Shown: in pieces, positions 23,585 to 34,609 of the stretch
Position numbering within the stretch: the stretch's first letter is position 1
How the letters are laid out: every line of letters starts with the position of its first letter
From: Hymenochaete sp. R1
Lineage: Eukaryota > Basidiomycota > Agaricomycetes > Hymenochaetales > Hymenochaetaceae
NCBI GenBank assembly: GCA_019400425.1
Contig: JAFREE010000018.1
Span: 124,001-188,000 of the forward strand
DNA: 64,000 nt
Reading direction: 5' to 3'
Notes under the pieces: model-generated
The model's input: only the letters and a program-made list of their open reading frames with translations
What the model was told of the DNA's origin: nothing
Database searches by the model: none
Program-made: the position numbers and the translations under genes

Positions 23585-25244
23585 CTATTGAGAGTCTAGT
23601 GTTCCCTCTGCTGTGGCATGAAAATGGACGGTGCTAATACTTTGAGCTTTTCCGTTGCTCCTAACATCAATGCCACATTTTGCTGCCTCTTTTAGATTAA
23701 AGAAGAGTCGATTTCCAAACAAGTAAAGTAAAAACGGACTTGATGATGCAGCGAGTAAAGTCTGCAGGCCAGCCGGTATACCTGGCTTGGACTTCACAAT
23801 CGGAGCATCCAGCAGTACGTTGGTGATCGCGCACAATACTGCTCTACGGAATGATCAGAAATGAACAACAAAGAAGAATGTTTGACTCACAGCACGAAGT
23901 AGATGATATGATCTCTAATAAGGACTCGGATCAGTTGGGAGTTGTGAAGGGCATCAAACTTCCTAAGCTTCCTGGCCTTGTACAAAACGAGTATCATGAG
24001 CAACATTCCATAGCCCACCGGTAATGACCTGTCGGAGAAAATGAGAAAGAGAAATTTGGTAGCTTTAAACTTGAAATTTAATGATACCAGCTTATTATTG
24101 ACAATAGATCCGAGAGAAGTGGGTGCGTCCAATCACAGCTCTTGTGAGCACCAAAAATATCGCCCACGAACACTGTAAGGCCTCGTGAAACTATGAAGAG
24201 CAAAGGCGCGGAAAATCAAGCATGCCTTATTCTGTAAATACTGCGTATGCCTCCAGTGCCAGAAATGTGACCATTTCGAAAGCAAGTAAAGAAAATAAGA
24301 TTGTGGAGATTCGCTGGCCTACTGAAGTACATTAAAAATGGTGTAGATTGGCAAAATGAAGCTTACCTCCATTCCACAAGGCCAGAACTCTGACGGTTAG
24401 AACATCTGCAAATGATGATGAGCGTAAGGCTACACGAGTTTTGGCAGAGCAGTTTACAGTCGATCGCAAATACTGCAAGACCATCTGACGCAGCGATAAG
24501 TTTATGAGTTTTCCAAAAAAAAATGCATAAGTACTGACAGGAAACCCTCGATATCCAGAAATAACTTCGACCTGAACAGATACGTAGGCAGAACGAACGA
24601 AGGTTGACATGCTTGCGTGACATACATCTACGGGAAGCGAGTTAAATACAATAACGTAAATGTAAATGTGAAGATAGACTTACTGAACAAGAGTGACAGT
24701 AGATGAAAAACCTCGTAGCGTACAATACGTCATTCTATGATTCTACACGAACTCAGACTAGAGATAACCCACCCATCGGTGCCGTTACAGCACAAATGAC
24801 ACCCATGTAACGGATCTGAGAAATTATCAAGGATTCGTTTTTTACACAGGGCCATTAACCAATGCTTACCAGGAAAAACGGAATTTTCTTCGTAGTCCAC
24901 TTTACCGACTGAGACAGTTGAGCAGCGTGTTGTGTGAAAGTATAAAAAACAAACAAACCCAGAGATATTCAACCTGCGGCGAACGAAGGAAATAAGCTTA
25001 TTTGAATTGTAGGCACGCCAATAGATTTGATGCCAAGCGTACCTCCTGGTCGAGCGTACAAACTTTTTTGCCCTTCATTAGCAGGTAATCACCAATTGTT
25101 TACAATTTCTCGAAACTCACGGACATCATATACCAGTACGGTACCCAAAGCGACATAAATCCAGTTATTTAGCCTCACATTTCGAGCCCATTCGGTGAAA
25201 GTATCATTGAGACTATCTCGCACAAGGATGGAGATATTGTGCAT
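23585..25244 (-). CDS. DUF6533-domain multi-pass membrane protein, copy C
   Basis: Minus-strand paralogue. Exon 1 starts at 25244 (MHNISILVRDSLNDTFTEWA) and ends IYVALGTVLVYDV. Spliced pieces then read VCTLDQE, VEYLW and SVKWTTKKIPFFL, the copy closest to the canonical DUF6533 loop of Trp followed by FFL. Later blocks are DVLTVRVLALWNG, MLLMILVLYKARKLRKFDAL, LIRVLIRDHIIYFVL and the C-terminal ASSSPFLLYLFGNRLFFNLK, then CGIDVRSNGKAQSIS. It ends early at 23585 with a short tail. It is the most diverged of the five in the tail, but the hydrophobic framework and the LFGNRLFFNLKE block are kept. Function unknown. Confidence 0.77.
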
Positions 25245-25910
25245 TGTGAGAGACGATATATCGTGGGGGAGTTCTTGAACAAACGAGGTTAAAGACGACG
25301 CCCAAACTTATATCTGTGGTGGACACGACCGCAGCATGGGACGCCCCACATCAGTTGCCTTGACTATGGAGCTGGCTGTCATCAGATTCAGTCACTAACC
25401 CGATGCCCTCTTCCCATCATGATGAGAAGGGAGTGAAGTGAGGTATTCATAAAGCCGTGTCTTCAGCTGCAAATGAGATAAGTGATAAAACTTCAATAAA
25501 AGGGGAAGAAGAAACGCACGAGTTAATTGACTACAAAGAATCCTGGGGAAAGGGGAGGAAGTATGGGTAGACTTGATCACGAAGTTTGCAGATGCAGCCC
25601 TCGCATGTAACCGAACACCGTTTTCTACTGTGCAACAATCACATTTATCAACCAAACGCATGATCTTGTCAAAGATATAAGTGGAAAAAAAAGTTTGTTG
25701 CGTATTTATGAACATGTGCAACATCAAAAATGTACAGATCAACTGTCGAGTTACCAATGAGACATAGTATATAGATCAGAAAAGGAGACGAAGTCAAAGC
25801 TGGAAAGATGCGTGATGAGGGTCCATATACAGAAAGCGGAGCTCGGAAAGCAGTGAACGATTGTTGGGGAGATGATAAAAATACGTAGTAGGACTTGGCG
25901 TAAACTGAGA
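25245..25910. other. Intergenic
   Basis: Promoter side of copy C and 3' flank of the RhoGEF gene. No recognisable ORF. Confidence 0.5.
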
Positions 25911-28900
25911 TCATGATAGTAAGCCGTGTTCCCGTAGAATTGATGTCCATCTATGGAGATCAAGGATGGTTAGTAGTATAAGAGGCAATGTAGCTTTGTC
26001 AACGTACCGTGCCTCTCGGGCTTCGGCTTCTTCAAGGTGACGTAGGAGAATACTACAAATCCTTCAATCAGATCGGGCTGGAGACAAGAAACAGACCTGC
26101 GGCATACCTATTCTGCTGCCGTAACTCCTTGTTTATCGAATGAACCTGGATAACGTCGCCTTTCAACATTGCAATCGCCTCGGTGTTTGGCAGCTCCGAC
26201 CCGTCAAAGAGCTTCTCAAGCTGAACATTGAATTCCTACCAGAAATAAGTGAGAGATAGCCAGCATGTAGATGAAAGATTCAAGCTCACGGCGAAAATAG
26301 CGTCATTTTCCCTTTCCAAGCGGTGCATACAGATTTCGCGCTTGTCGTAGTACAACCGTTCGTTCTCATAAAAGACTTGAGCACGTTTGAGGTCAGATGA
26401 ACACTAATGAGTAAAGTTAGCAGTGCACCGGAGAGGAATAGTAAGGTGAAATGTACCTCTTGATATGCAGAAACGAAAGTTCTCATGTCTTTTTCCAAAC
26501 TCGAATGATTACTAGCTGCATGGCATATATTGTCTTCCACATTCCGAACCAGTTCATCCAGAGTATTTGCCCATTTCTTCAGGTCTGGGGATTCACTTTG
26601 CTTCCCGGGGCTAGAAAGAGGTTCACCTCTTTCCTTTTCCCTTTGGGATATCCGCAGAGCTGGGGTCCGTTGCTGAATCATGGACCTCATTTCCTCCATT
26701 CGTTGCTGAGCTTCTCTGGTCTAGAACAAATGTATCGGCTAAAAATCATCATCAAGAAGGGAGTTCTTACCGCTGCAGTTGTTGTTCTGGTCGGAGTTCT
26801 GTTTAAACGGGACGGAAGAGGAAAAGCACGCTCGTTCGGACTGCTACCGCTTGGTAAAGACGAAAGCGTTGGCGGGGATGCGACCTCGAGTTTAATCTTC
26901 TTCACGGCACGTAATGAATTCTCGAGCTATTCCCAAGAAAAGTATTAGTGGGGCTATCGTTATCAATAAGGTAGAGGTATTCACGTCGTCACGGGTGGAT
27001 TCTGCAACGCGCAGCAAACGCGTGGAAAAGCTGCCTGGAACGGGCGTACTGCGGTACTCGAACGTAGGACGAGGTCCCAGTTCAATATCATCTTCTGCCT
27101 CTGGGCTCCGACTCCGCTTTCCATAATGAGTTCCATTCAATTCTGCTGAACGAGGAGTTGGCGAATCTGTAGCAGAGGAAGACGCGGTCTTCTTCTTTAT
27201 CGACAATGGAACAATATCATTGGATTTGGTCAAGCCTTTCGGAGTAGACTGCACTGGCGATAAAGGCAGCCGTCGGGTTCGAGTGAGCTTCGTCGGCGTT
27301 TCGAATGTAGCCGAGTCTTCGTACTCTTCATCGAGCTCAAACATCGGAGGATCCATCTGGTCAGATGAGGCACATCTCTTGGGCGACATTACAGCCAATG
27401 TCGATTCGATGTCCATATGCATAGCTGTTATAGTTGGACTGGTCGGGATAAACGGTGATGCAGCTCGAGGGCCTAGCGGTTTTCTGGGTGATTCCGCACC
27501 GGAGTATTGTGTTGGAGTGGACGAACGGAAAGTCGGTTGCGGCGATACGGATCTCAAGCTGCGCAAATCTCGCTCAGGTTCGGTCAATGGACGAGCTAAA
27601 CGAGAAGCACGAGAGGTTGGGCGGGTGGTAGGGAGCGGTGGTTCTTCTACAAGGCAAACATTTATTAAGTATAATAACGTAGTATGATTTTAGAAACGTT
27701 CCGTAACTTACCTTCATAGATGGTCTCTTCGATTGGGACCTCGACGGGAGGTAAGATGATCTGTTCGTGCTGCGTCTTGCTATTGCGCCGAGCTAACGCT
27801 AACTGCATTGTCAGATTCATATCCGAATCCGTCAGACGGCTACGACTCTCTTGGTCAAACATTGACATATCCGGGTCCTCGACATCGCTATAGTCGAAGC
27901 TGTCGTCACGCCTGGTCACTGACAAGGACCGAGCTCTCCTACGCATGGAGTCATTCCCCACATCAAAGTCTGAGTCAAAGTCATCGCGCTCTACCGCACG
28001 TCCAGGTGAGCGTGAACGTGATCGACTACGCTTGACAAGCTTCCTTGATCTACTGCTCTTCCTTCCAATCGAGCTATCGTCAACTGCAAGGGACGCCAAT
28101 GAAGTCTGCGCGGTTGAATAAGTGCCCTGTGTAAACTTCGATAAGCTCAACCCAGTGGTAGTTGTGGTCGTAGTGTCAGTACGCATAGTCGATGAGCGAC
28201 TGACAGCAGCTGATTTGACACGACGATGGCTGTTCGTAGAACCGCTATTTATCGGATCTTTGTTTCGCGCCGAGCCGAAGAGATTTCTCGAGATTGCGTC
28301 AAGGCCAAAGATATGAGCACGTGAACGATTCGGTCCTGAAGGTGTCGCTGGTCGAGATGGCTGATCGGTCTTGAATTTATATAGACCATACTGGTGTACT
28401 AGAATGCAGACATCAGCAGTGATCATGGTACATCTAAACAACACCTTACTGGTTCGAACGACGCGCTCGGGTAAGCAAGGAGATTGGACTACGTCCTCTT
28501 CCGCACCGTCATCCGAATGAACAGTATATCGGCACAACTCTCCTTCTAAAGGTTGAACTCGAATGATAACATGTGGCGGGGAATCAAGGCTAAAGGGTAA
28601 TGGGGCTGCAGTCCCATGTGGATCAACATGCAGGACGACCTTTGTCTAGTACAAACTTCACTTGATATGAAGAAACAAAGACTTTGGAGAGCTTACCTTC
28701 CATTTTTCTTGGAAATAGTGATTTCGAGTATACATATTATAAAATGCGCGGGCGAACGTTGTTTTTCCTCCTCTTGTTTCCATCTCAAACTCGTCTCCCC
28801 GCATGGCGATACTCCGACCGTGCATTGTACGGAAGCGAGCCTGCACACGCCAAAGGTTATCGATGAAACGTTCCTTCTCCGCTCTTAGACGCGCCAAATC

Positions 28901-30440
28901 CACACGACTGGACCCAGGTATGACGGTTGTTAACACGCGAAAAGGACGTCCTGCCCATCTTCCCGTTTGATCAGCAAGAGGATCCTCGAGGTACAAATGA
29001 AGATCAGCTCCAGATACATCTGTCGCCGCCACGGCAGTCACGTCAAGTGTCCCCTTGCATACTAGGCTTCCCTTTTTCCCGCCCGCCGTGACCTTACCGT
29101 GATAACCTGCACCAGTACTCGCGAGTTTCCCTGCTCCCTCTAAACCCCCGAGGCTTCGACCAGATTTGTCCGAGTAGTTTCGTTTCACGATGATGAGGGT
29201 GTCGTCGAAAAGGAAGAGTGAACAATGGAGGGGACCATTGCTGCTGCTCCCAGTTCCCATAGATCCGGGACCCTCGGCATCAATATTGTTATCAATCACG
29301 TCAATGCAATCGATATATTTTCGCTTGGCCGACATGATGTTAGATGGGAGGTTCTCGATGCAAACCATAAGTGACGCCTGGATTGCCATGGCTTGCATGT
29401 ACTCATCGGGATCAGCTGCAGCGATTTTGCTAGCTATTTCGTCTGCTTCGGCGAGCTTAATGCATTGAGGGTCCTTGTCATCCATCAACCTCATCATGGA
29501 TCGAAAAAGCAGAGTATATCGAGGAATACGTTGGACCGGTTCCATCAACAGCTCTCTCAAACCAACACGATTCTTCGTATCATTTGTTGAGTACTTTATT
29601 CGCTACGGTAAGTTATCAGCATCTTAGTCGGTAAAATCAAGGAGAAAACCCATACTTCGATAAACGCTGAGAAACCGGTATTTCCCTTCTTACTCGACTG
29701 ATTCATAAATATAGCTTGAGCTTCCTCTCTCTTCGCATAGTAATTTTTATAACAGTCAAACGCTCGAAGATCCTTCAAATGGTGAAGGGCGACATCCCCT
29801 ACACCTCCAACGGTCCGACGGCCAGTGGACTTCAGCATTTGTTCGAGATCACGTAGGAACGCTTCGTTTGCAGGGATAAGCTGGTCGATGTTACCGAACA
29901 TCACTTTGGCTTCATAAGGCGGGATGATAGCGGTATCCTTATTCTTGGCATAAGAACGAAGCGGGTCAGCATACAGATCCTTCAAAAGTCGAAGTCGTTG
30001 GACATAATTTCGTTCGGTGGTTACGAGTTCGGTGATAAGATCTGCGAGAGCACTGTAGTTCGTTGCGGATTGCGAACGAGGCTTACCCCCTACCTGAGAG
30101 CATCCCATCAGGAACATTGTACGCGTCTGAATATGGAGAAGAAACGTACAGGGACAGGTGGCGAAGGTGTAGACTCCTCTGTTTCATCATCAGCTCTATC
30201 TGCTGAAGGTATTCGATCTCCGAGCGACTGAAGCAGTTCAGGGACATCTGTGAAAGGTCAACTCGAGGATACACGCGTCAAAGAGGACCAATATTTACCG
30301 GCATTGAACGATTCTTCATTCCCTTCTACGACGACTGAACAGAAGAATGTCCTTCGCGTGTACGTGGGGCCAGGCTGTCTTCGGACTTCGTCACCTGTTG
30401 TGAGAGGGACGACTTTTCTGGGTGATGAGCTTATGGGCAT
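25911..30440 (-). CDS. RhoGEF (DH-PH) with long Ser-rich and coiled-coil C-terminus
   Basis: Thirteen exons (30440-30299, 30247-30150, 30093-29656, 29602-28697, 28645-28450, 28398-27712, 27646-26985, 26926-26771, 26720-26457, 26403-26290, 26235-26108, 26052-26008, 25950-25911) sum to 1292 codons, so 1291 aa. Introns are 48-65 bp. The Dbl-homology domain starts at about residue 95 with LITELVTTERNYVQRLRLL. It ends in the diagnostic last helices RELLMEPVQRIPRYTLLFRS. A PH-like region follows, with LHCSLFLFDDTLIIVKRNYS. Such proteins load GTP onto Rho/Cdc42-type GTPases and control polarity and the cell wall. The next 500 residues are Ser/Arg/Pro-rich with many phosphorylation-type sites. The last 250 residues are charged and helical (EAQQRMEEMRSMIQQR, YYDKREICMHRLERENDAIF), probably coiled coil. 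The target GTPase cannot be told from the sequence. Confidence 0.9.
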
Positions 30441-30755
30441 CGCAGTCGGTAGATGTTGATGTCAAGAGGTTACGGACCGGCCGTCGCCAACGTTGAGGAG
30501 CAGAAAGTCAAGGTAGGAAAGTGAGATGAGGAGGAAAGAGAGAGATGGGATGGTAAGGAGCACAATGGACGCCTTCAAGTTGGACGTCTAAATGTTCACC
30601 AGTTCATCTCGACTCTCTTCGATCACGTGGACGCGAATCTCAACAAACTTGGATCGGTGGATCTGAGACTCTCTACTGGTACACGCCTCTTCCTTTCTTA
30701 CCGATCACCCTTGTATTCCCTAGATAAAGTCCACACTTCGATCCCCCTTTCATTT
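30441..30755. promoter_or_regulatory. Divergent promoter of RhoGEF and RING genes
   Basis: This 315 bp gap separates the start codons of two divergent genes and should hold both promoters. No clear TATA box is seen. Confidence 0.4.
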
Positions 30756-32272
30756 ATGCCTTTGACTCGTTCAACGTCCCGAAACGGCCAAATTCACGTA
30801 ATTGACTGTTCTTACACGGCCTTTTGACTATCACCCTCGCTTACACGCGGGATTTAGGTTAAGCGCCCTGAGGCTGGACCGAGCTCCGAGACCCTCGATG
30901 CTCACAAAGAGAAAGAGCAAGACAATGGAGAATGCAAGCATGAGGACTCGATGGAGGTCTTTCTTTTCAGCCTTTTCCCCACGTGTTATAAGTAACCCGA
31001 AGCCTTTTCACTCCTTCAAAGGATAATCTCGCTAGCGTGCTCCGAGGCGTGAAAAAGCTCCGGCAGCAAGTTGATAACCTCGCGCATGAAAATACGCACC
31101 TCAAAGAAACCCTTGATAAGATAGAAGAGGCCGAGCACGCCTCTTATCAGCCGAGAAGGGGCAAAAAGAGTTCCTCTGCACAAGCGGAAGTGATCCAGCT
31201 CAGGCGGAAAATACTGGAGCTTGAGCGGGTGAGGGTCAAAGATGGGTGGCACTGTGTCCTCCTTTCGCTAACGTTCCCCCTTTGAAGGCCAGAAAGAAAG
31301 ACAAGAAACGAATCCAACGGGTAGAATTATACACTAGTGAACTCTTAATCGGACGCGAGACTCACGGAATTCTTTTCCCCCCGTAGTATCAAAGAAACGA
31401 ACTCAAACGCGATGCGATGGACCTCGAGGATCTTGCGTCACCTGAAGGCGGCGGCCAATCCACAGAAGGAGTTGTCGAGGCAAGAGTAGCCACCCGAGAT
31501 TATTCTAAGACATATCTGACACAGCCACGATCAGCTTCTAAAACGTTTCATAAGACTCATGGACAAACCATCTCTAGCTGACGGCGAGGAGTGCGATATC
31601 TGCATGACAGAGATGGAACTCAAAGAAGCACGAAGGTACACTGTGTTATTACGATAGTTCCTTGTCAAGCTTATGTCTCCCCCCCCCCCCCTTTCCTCCT
31701 CCAGTCTTCCCTGTCGCCATATCCTTTGTAGCGACTGCTGTGAAAAGCTCGATCCGAGAAAATGTCCTCACTGTCGGGACGACTTTGATCTTCAAGATGC
31801 TGAAAGCATTGCTTTCACCGCGACAGAACAATGGGACAAGCTACTTCAAGTGGCAACTGAAGCAACTGCCCTAGCCATCATCGCCGAAGGCTCAGACTCG
31901 GACACTGATGAGGGTGAAGAGCATTCCTTTATTGTTGGTAGCGATGTTACGAGGTAATCAGTACAATTTTCCATTTCAAACGAAGTCGGGCTAATGTTCT
32001 GTTATATTAGTGAAGAAGCAGACAGTGGCGAGCCACTCGAGAATCACTCAGAAGGACTTCACTCGGCACTCAACGAAGACGAGATGGACTTGCCTTCAGC
32101 AACCTCTCGAATTCGGAGATACGCTACTCCTCCGCCCGACATCCACGAGACACAGGCTCGGGCAAATTCTCGGACGCCCACGTCCACAGGCACTTATCAC
32201 GATTCCCCAAGTTTTATCAAACGCCAGCGACTGGAGAGCCTTGCAGCCTCCCGCAAAGGAAGGCGCTATTGA
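30756..32272 (+). CDS. C3HC4 RING-finger protein with N-terminal coiled coil
   Basis: Proposed exons are 30756-30797, 30858-30956, 31022-31228, 31288-31320, 31387-31436, 31525-31635, 31705-31953 and 32011-32272, giving 351 codons (350 aa). The start MPLTRSTSRNGQIH joins in frame to a polar segment. A coiled coil follows (RGVKKLRQQVDNLAHENTHL, then IQLRRKILELER). The RING is split by one intron: ECDICMTEMELKEAR, then LPCRHILCSDC and PRKCPHCRDDF, with all eight ligands of a C3HC4 RING. It is probably a ubiquitin E3 ligase. The C-terminus is acidic then basic, ending KRQRLESLAASRKGRRY. The fifth junction is uncertain: a GTCACC donor at 31437 is the only one found that keeps the frame. The alternative GC or GT sites nearby do not. 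Confidence 0.8.
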
Positions 32273-33170
32273 ATCAGTCGCCGGTTTCACTAGGATGGAT
32301 AGTTTCTGGTAAGTGCCTTGACTTCCATTTGTAATGAATATCCCATACCTGTTCTGTCGACGTGAACGCAAAACTTATTCTATCACGTCTTATCAAACTC
32401 AAAATTTACCAGCTTGCTTAGCTCCGTCATCCTGAGAAAACACAACAATTCATTTGGGCCTATCTATGCCTATGTTCAACAGCCTGATACCTCATTCCAA
32501 GCCTTGGCGGAGCCGAAAGATGTCACGGCTTAAACAGTCGAAGCGGTATTATATTTTGTGGGAAGGGATAAACAGATCATCCTCAGTTATGCGGATGTTC
32601 TCCCCATGATACCATGTGAACTCTTCTCGTATGAGGTACACTCATACTAGTCTATGCGAAAGGGTTACTAATAATGCTCAGAGGGAATGCAATACAATGC
32701 ATTTATACCGCCGGAAGGTGCACGACCGTCGGAGGTGCGTATCTAGGGATGTCATGATTGTGAGAATAAACTGTCATTGTCTTTAATGGAAAATAGGATG
32801 TAGCTTAGTGCGCTTTACCACCATATCGACAATTTTAGCTTCGCTTCATTAGCTTAAGCGATAGCGGGTGTATTTCTCGCAGAGTTGCGAAGTGGGAAAG
32901 ACCGGAGAAGTACAGATCTCAGACTTACCATCCAAGCGGCCAATGGGCACGCATTCGAAAGTCTCTCTTCCCAAGGTTTTTGTTGGAGTGCGTTATTCAG
33001 GAAGGTGGGAAAAGCTCATTCTTTTCGTCGACAAGGGGGAAAAGTGTTCTGCCAGTCCGAAGACTCAAAGCTTGATTGGTCTGTGGGGCTTGGGAAAGCT
33101 GGCAAAACTGTTTATAGGCCCATTTCTTTGAGATGGTAAGGAAATGACGAGTCACTTTGATTTTCTGTAG
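32273..33170. other. Intergenic, no supported gene
   Basis: About 0.9 kb with a pair of overlapping 80-codon ORFs near 32870-33140 that show no motif. The end carries the promoter of the next gene. Confidence 0.45.
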
Positions 33171-33178
33171 TATAAAAG
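33171..33178 (+). promoter_or_regulatory. TATA box of methyltransferase gene
   Basis: TATAAAAG, 94 bp before the ATG at 33265. Confidence 0.5.
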
Positions 33179-33264
33179 GGACATATGTTAGCTACTTGAT
33201 TAGACAGCGGTAGATACATCTTTCTCGATTTTGCTCTAGTTCCACCTCGAGCTCATTCAACATT

Positions 33265-34237
33265 ATGCAGACCTTGGTTCAACATCAAGTGTCACCCCTC
33301 TTGTTGGACACGTACACACTTTCTCGGGATGAAGTAGAGCAGAATAGGCGAGCTCATTCCAACTTTTCATAAGGACATCGTGCTGACTTTCAGAAAGATT
33401 GAATGTCCAGCATTATTATCTTAAGAAGTTCGCGTATAGTGGTCGACTAATCTATGATCTTGGTGTTTCGGCGCGTCTGAAGAGTGACGCAAAGATCCTA
33501 GATGCTGGGACCGGGACCGGTAAGGGAAAAGCATGCCAGTAAGAAAGATGAAGCTTACTTTGGATTATTCAGGTGCCTGGGTACTGGACCTCTCACAGAG
33601 CCTACCCATCACTGCCGATCTGCACGGCGTTGACGTCTCCGCCAACCAATTTCCGAAGGGCCTGATTCCCGCCAACGTCCAGTTCAGCGTCAACCCCATC
33701 ACGAGCCTCCCCGCCGAGTGGACTTCATACTTTGACATTGTCCACCAGCGCCTTCTCACCGGTGGTGTTCGCGCCATAGACTGGTCTCTCGCTCTTCAAA
33801 ACTACATGCGCGTTCTAAAGCCAGGTGGACACCTCCAGATTATTGAAGTCGTCTGTCGTTCATTCGGGGAAGGTGGACCTGTGGGCAGAGCTGTCGCGGG
33901 TGTTCAAGAGAAGATGATGGATGCCGGAGGGCTGATGTACGACTGCGCTGAACAGCTGCCAGGTATGCTCGAGAGGATTGGGTTCATCAACATTCGACTC
34001 GAAGATAAGGTCGCCCCTGTTGGCGAGGTCCTTGGTCCCGACGGTAAGATAGGCAAGTTGACTACCGCGGGTGCTATCAGGGCAATGCGACAGGCATTCG
34101 TTGATTCTGGATTCGTCCCGACATTAGACGCAGTCGAGAATCTGGTGTTGCAGTTAGAGCAGGGTTGGGAAGCTATGGGCGGGTTTTACCTGGTCTATCG
34201 TGTCATTCTTGCCGAAAAGCCGTTGTATAAGTTGTAG
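33265..34237 (+). CDS. SAM-dependent class I methyltransferase
   Basis: Three exons (33265-33347, 33398-33519, 33573-34237) give 290 codons, so 289 aa. Motif I of Rossmann methyltransferases is ILDAGTGTGAWVLDLS, built across the second intron. The acidic end of strand 2 is HGVDVSANQFP, strand 4 is YFDIVHQRLL, and the post-motif is ALQNYMRVLKPGGHLQIIEV. A C-terminal region follows with LVLQLEQGWEAMGGFYLVYR. Fungi have large families of this kind (LaeA-like and secondary-metabolite enzymes), and the substrate cannot be inferred. The first intron is best explained with a GC donor (AATAG, then GCGAGC) and the AAAG acceptor at 33397. This gives QNRLNVQHYYLKKF, the usual sequence before motif I in this family. 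No GT donor keeps the frame. Confidence 0.88.
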
Positions 34238-34609
34238 AGCTTTGTTCACCCATAACCGTATGCCGTTTGTTCGACTCGATTATTTAGAATGTTAGTCGAT
34301 ACAACGCCTGAAGGCTCTGAAAGTTGAAGCAACCAAAGATATCTTAATGTTGATGACTTGCTTGCTTCGCGCCCTTTAACCTCCTAAAATGTCCTTTTCA
34401 ACGAGCTGGCCGATAGGGTAGACGCAGTTGAAGTTGTTGAACAAATAAATGCGTTGCCGGGCTCTGATTCGATAGTCCGAGTCCGAATTCCGATCGAATA
34501 TTTTAAACTCAATCTGCCTTGTAATTATTCTCACGCATTAGTCACGGGAAGATTACGAGAAAAACGCGAAATTGTCTGCCCTCAACAAGAAGTCATCGCG
34601 CACAGCATC
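34238..34609. other. Intergenic / 5' leader
   Basis: 3' flank of the methyltransferase gene and leader of the Myb gene. The frame of the Myb protein is open back to 34454, but that stretch has AT-rich, non-coding character. Confidence 0.4.

Noticed and set aside
34454..34609. Earlier in-frame ATG for the Myb protein
   Set aside because: The added 52 residues have AT-rich non-coding composition; the MAHDYELYAPGD start is more protein-like. Not excluded without transcripts.
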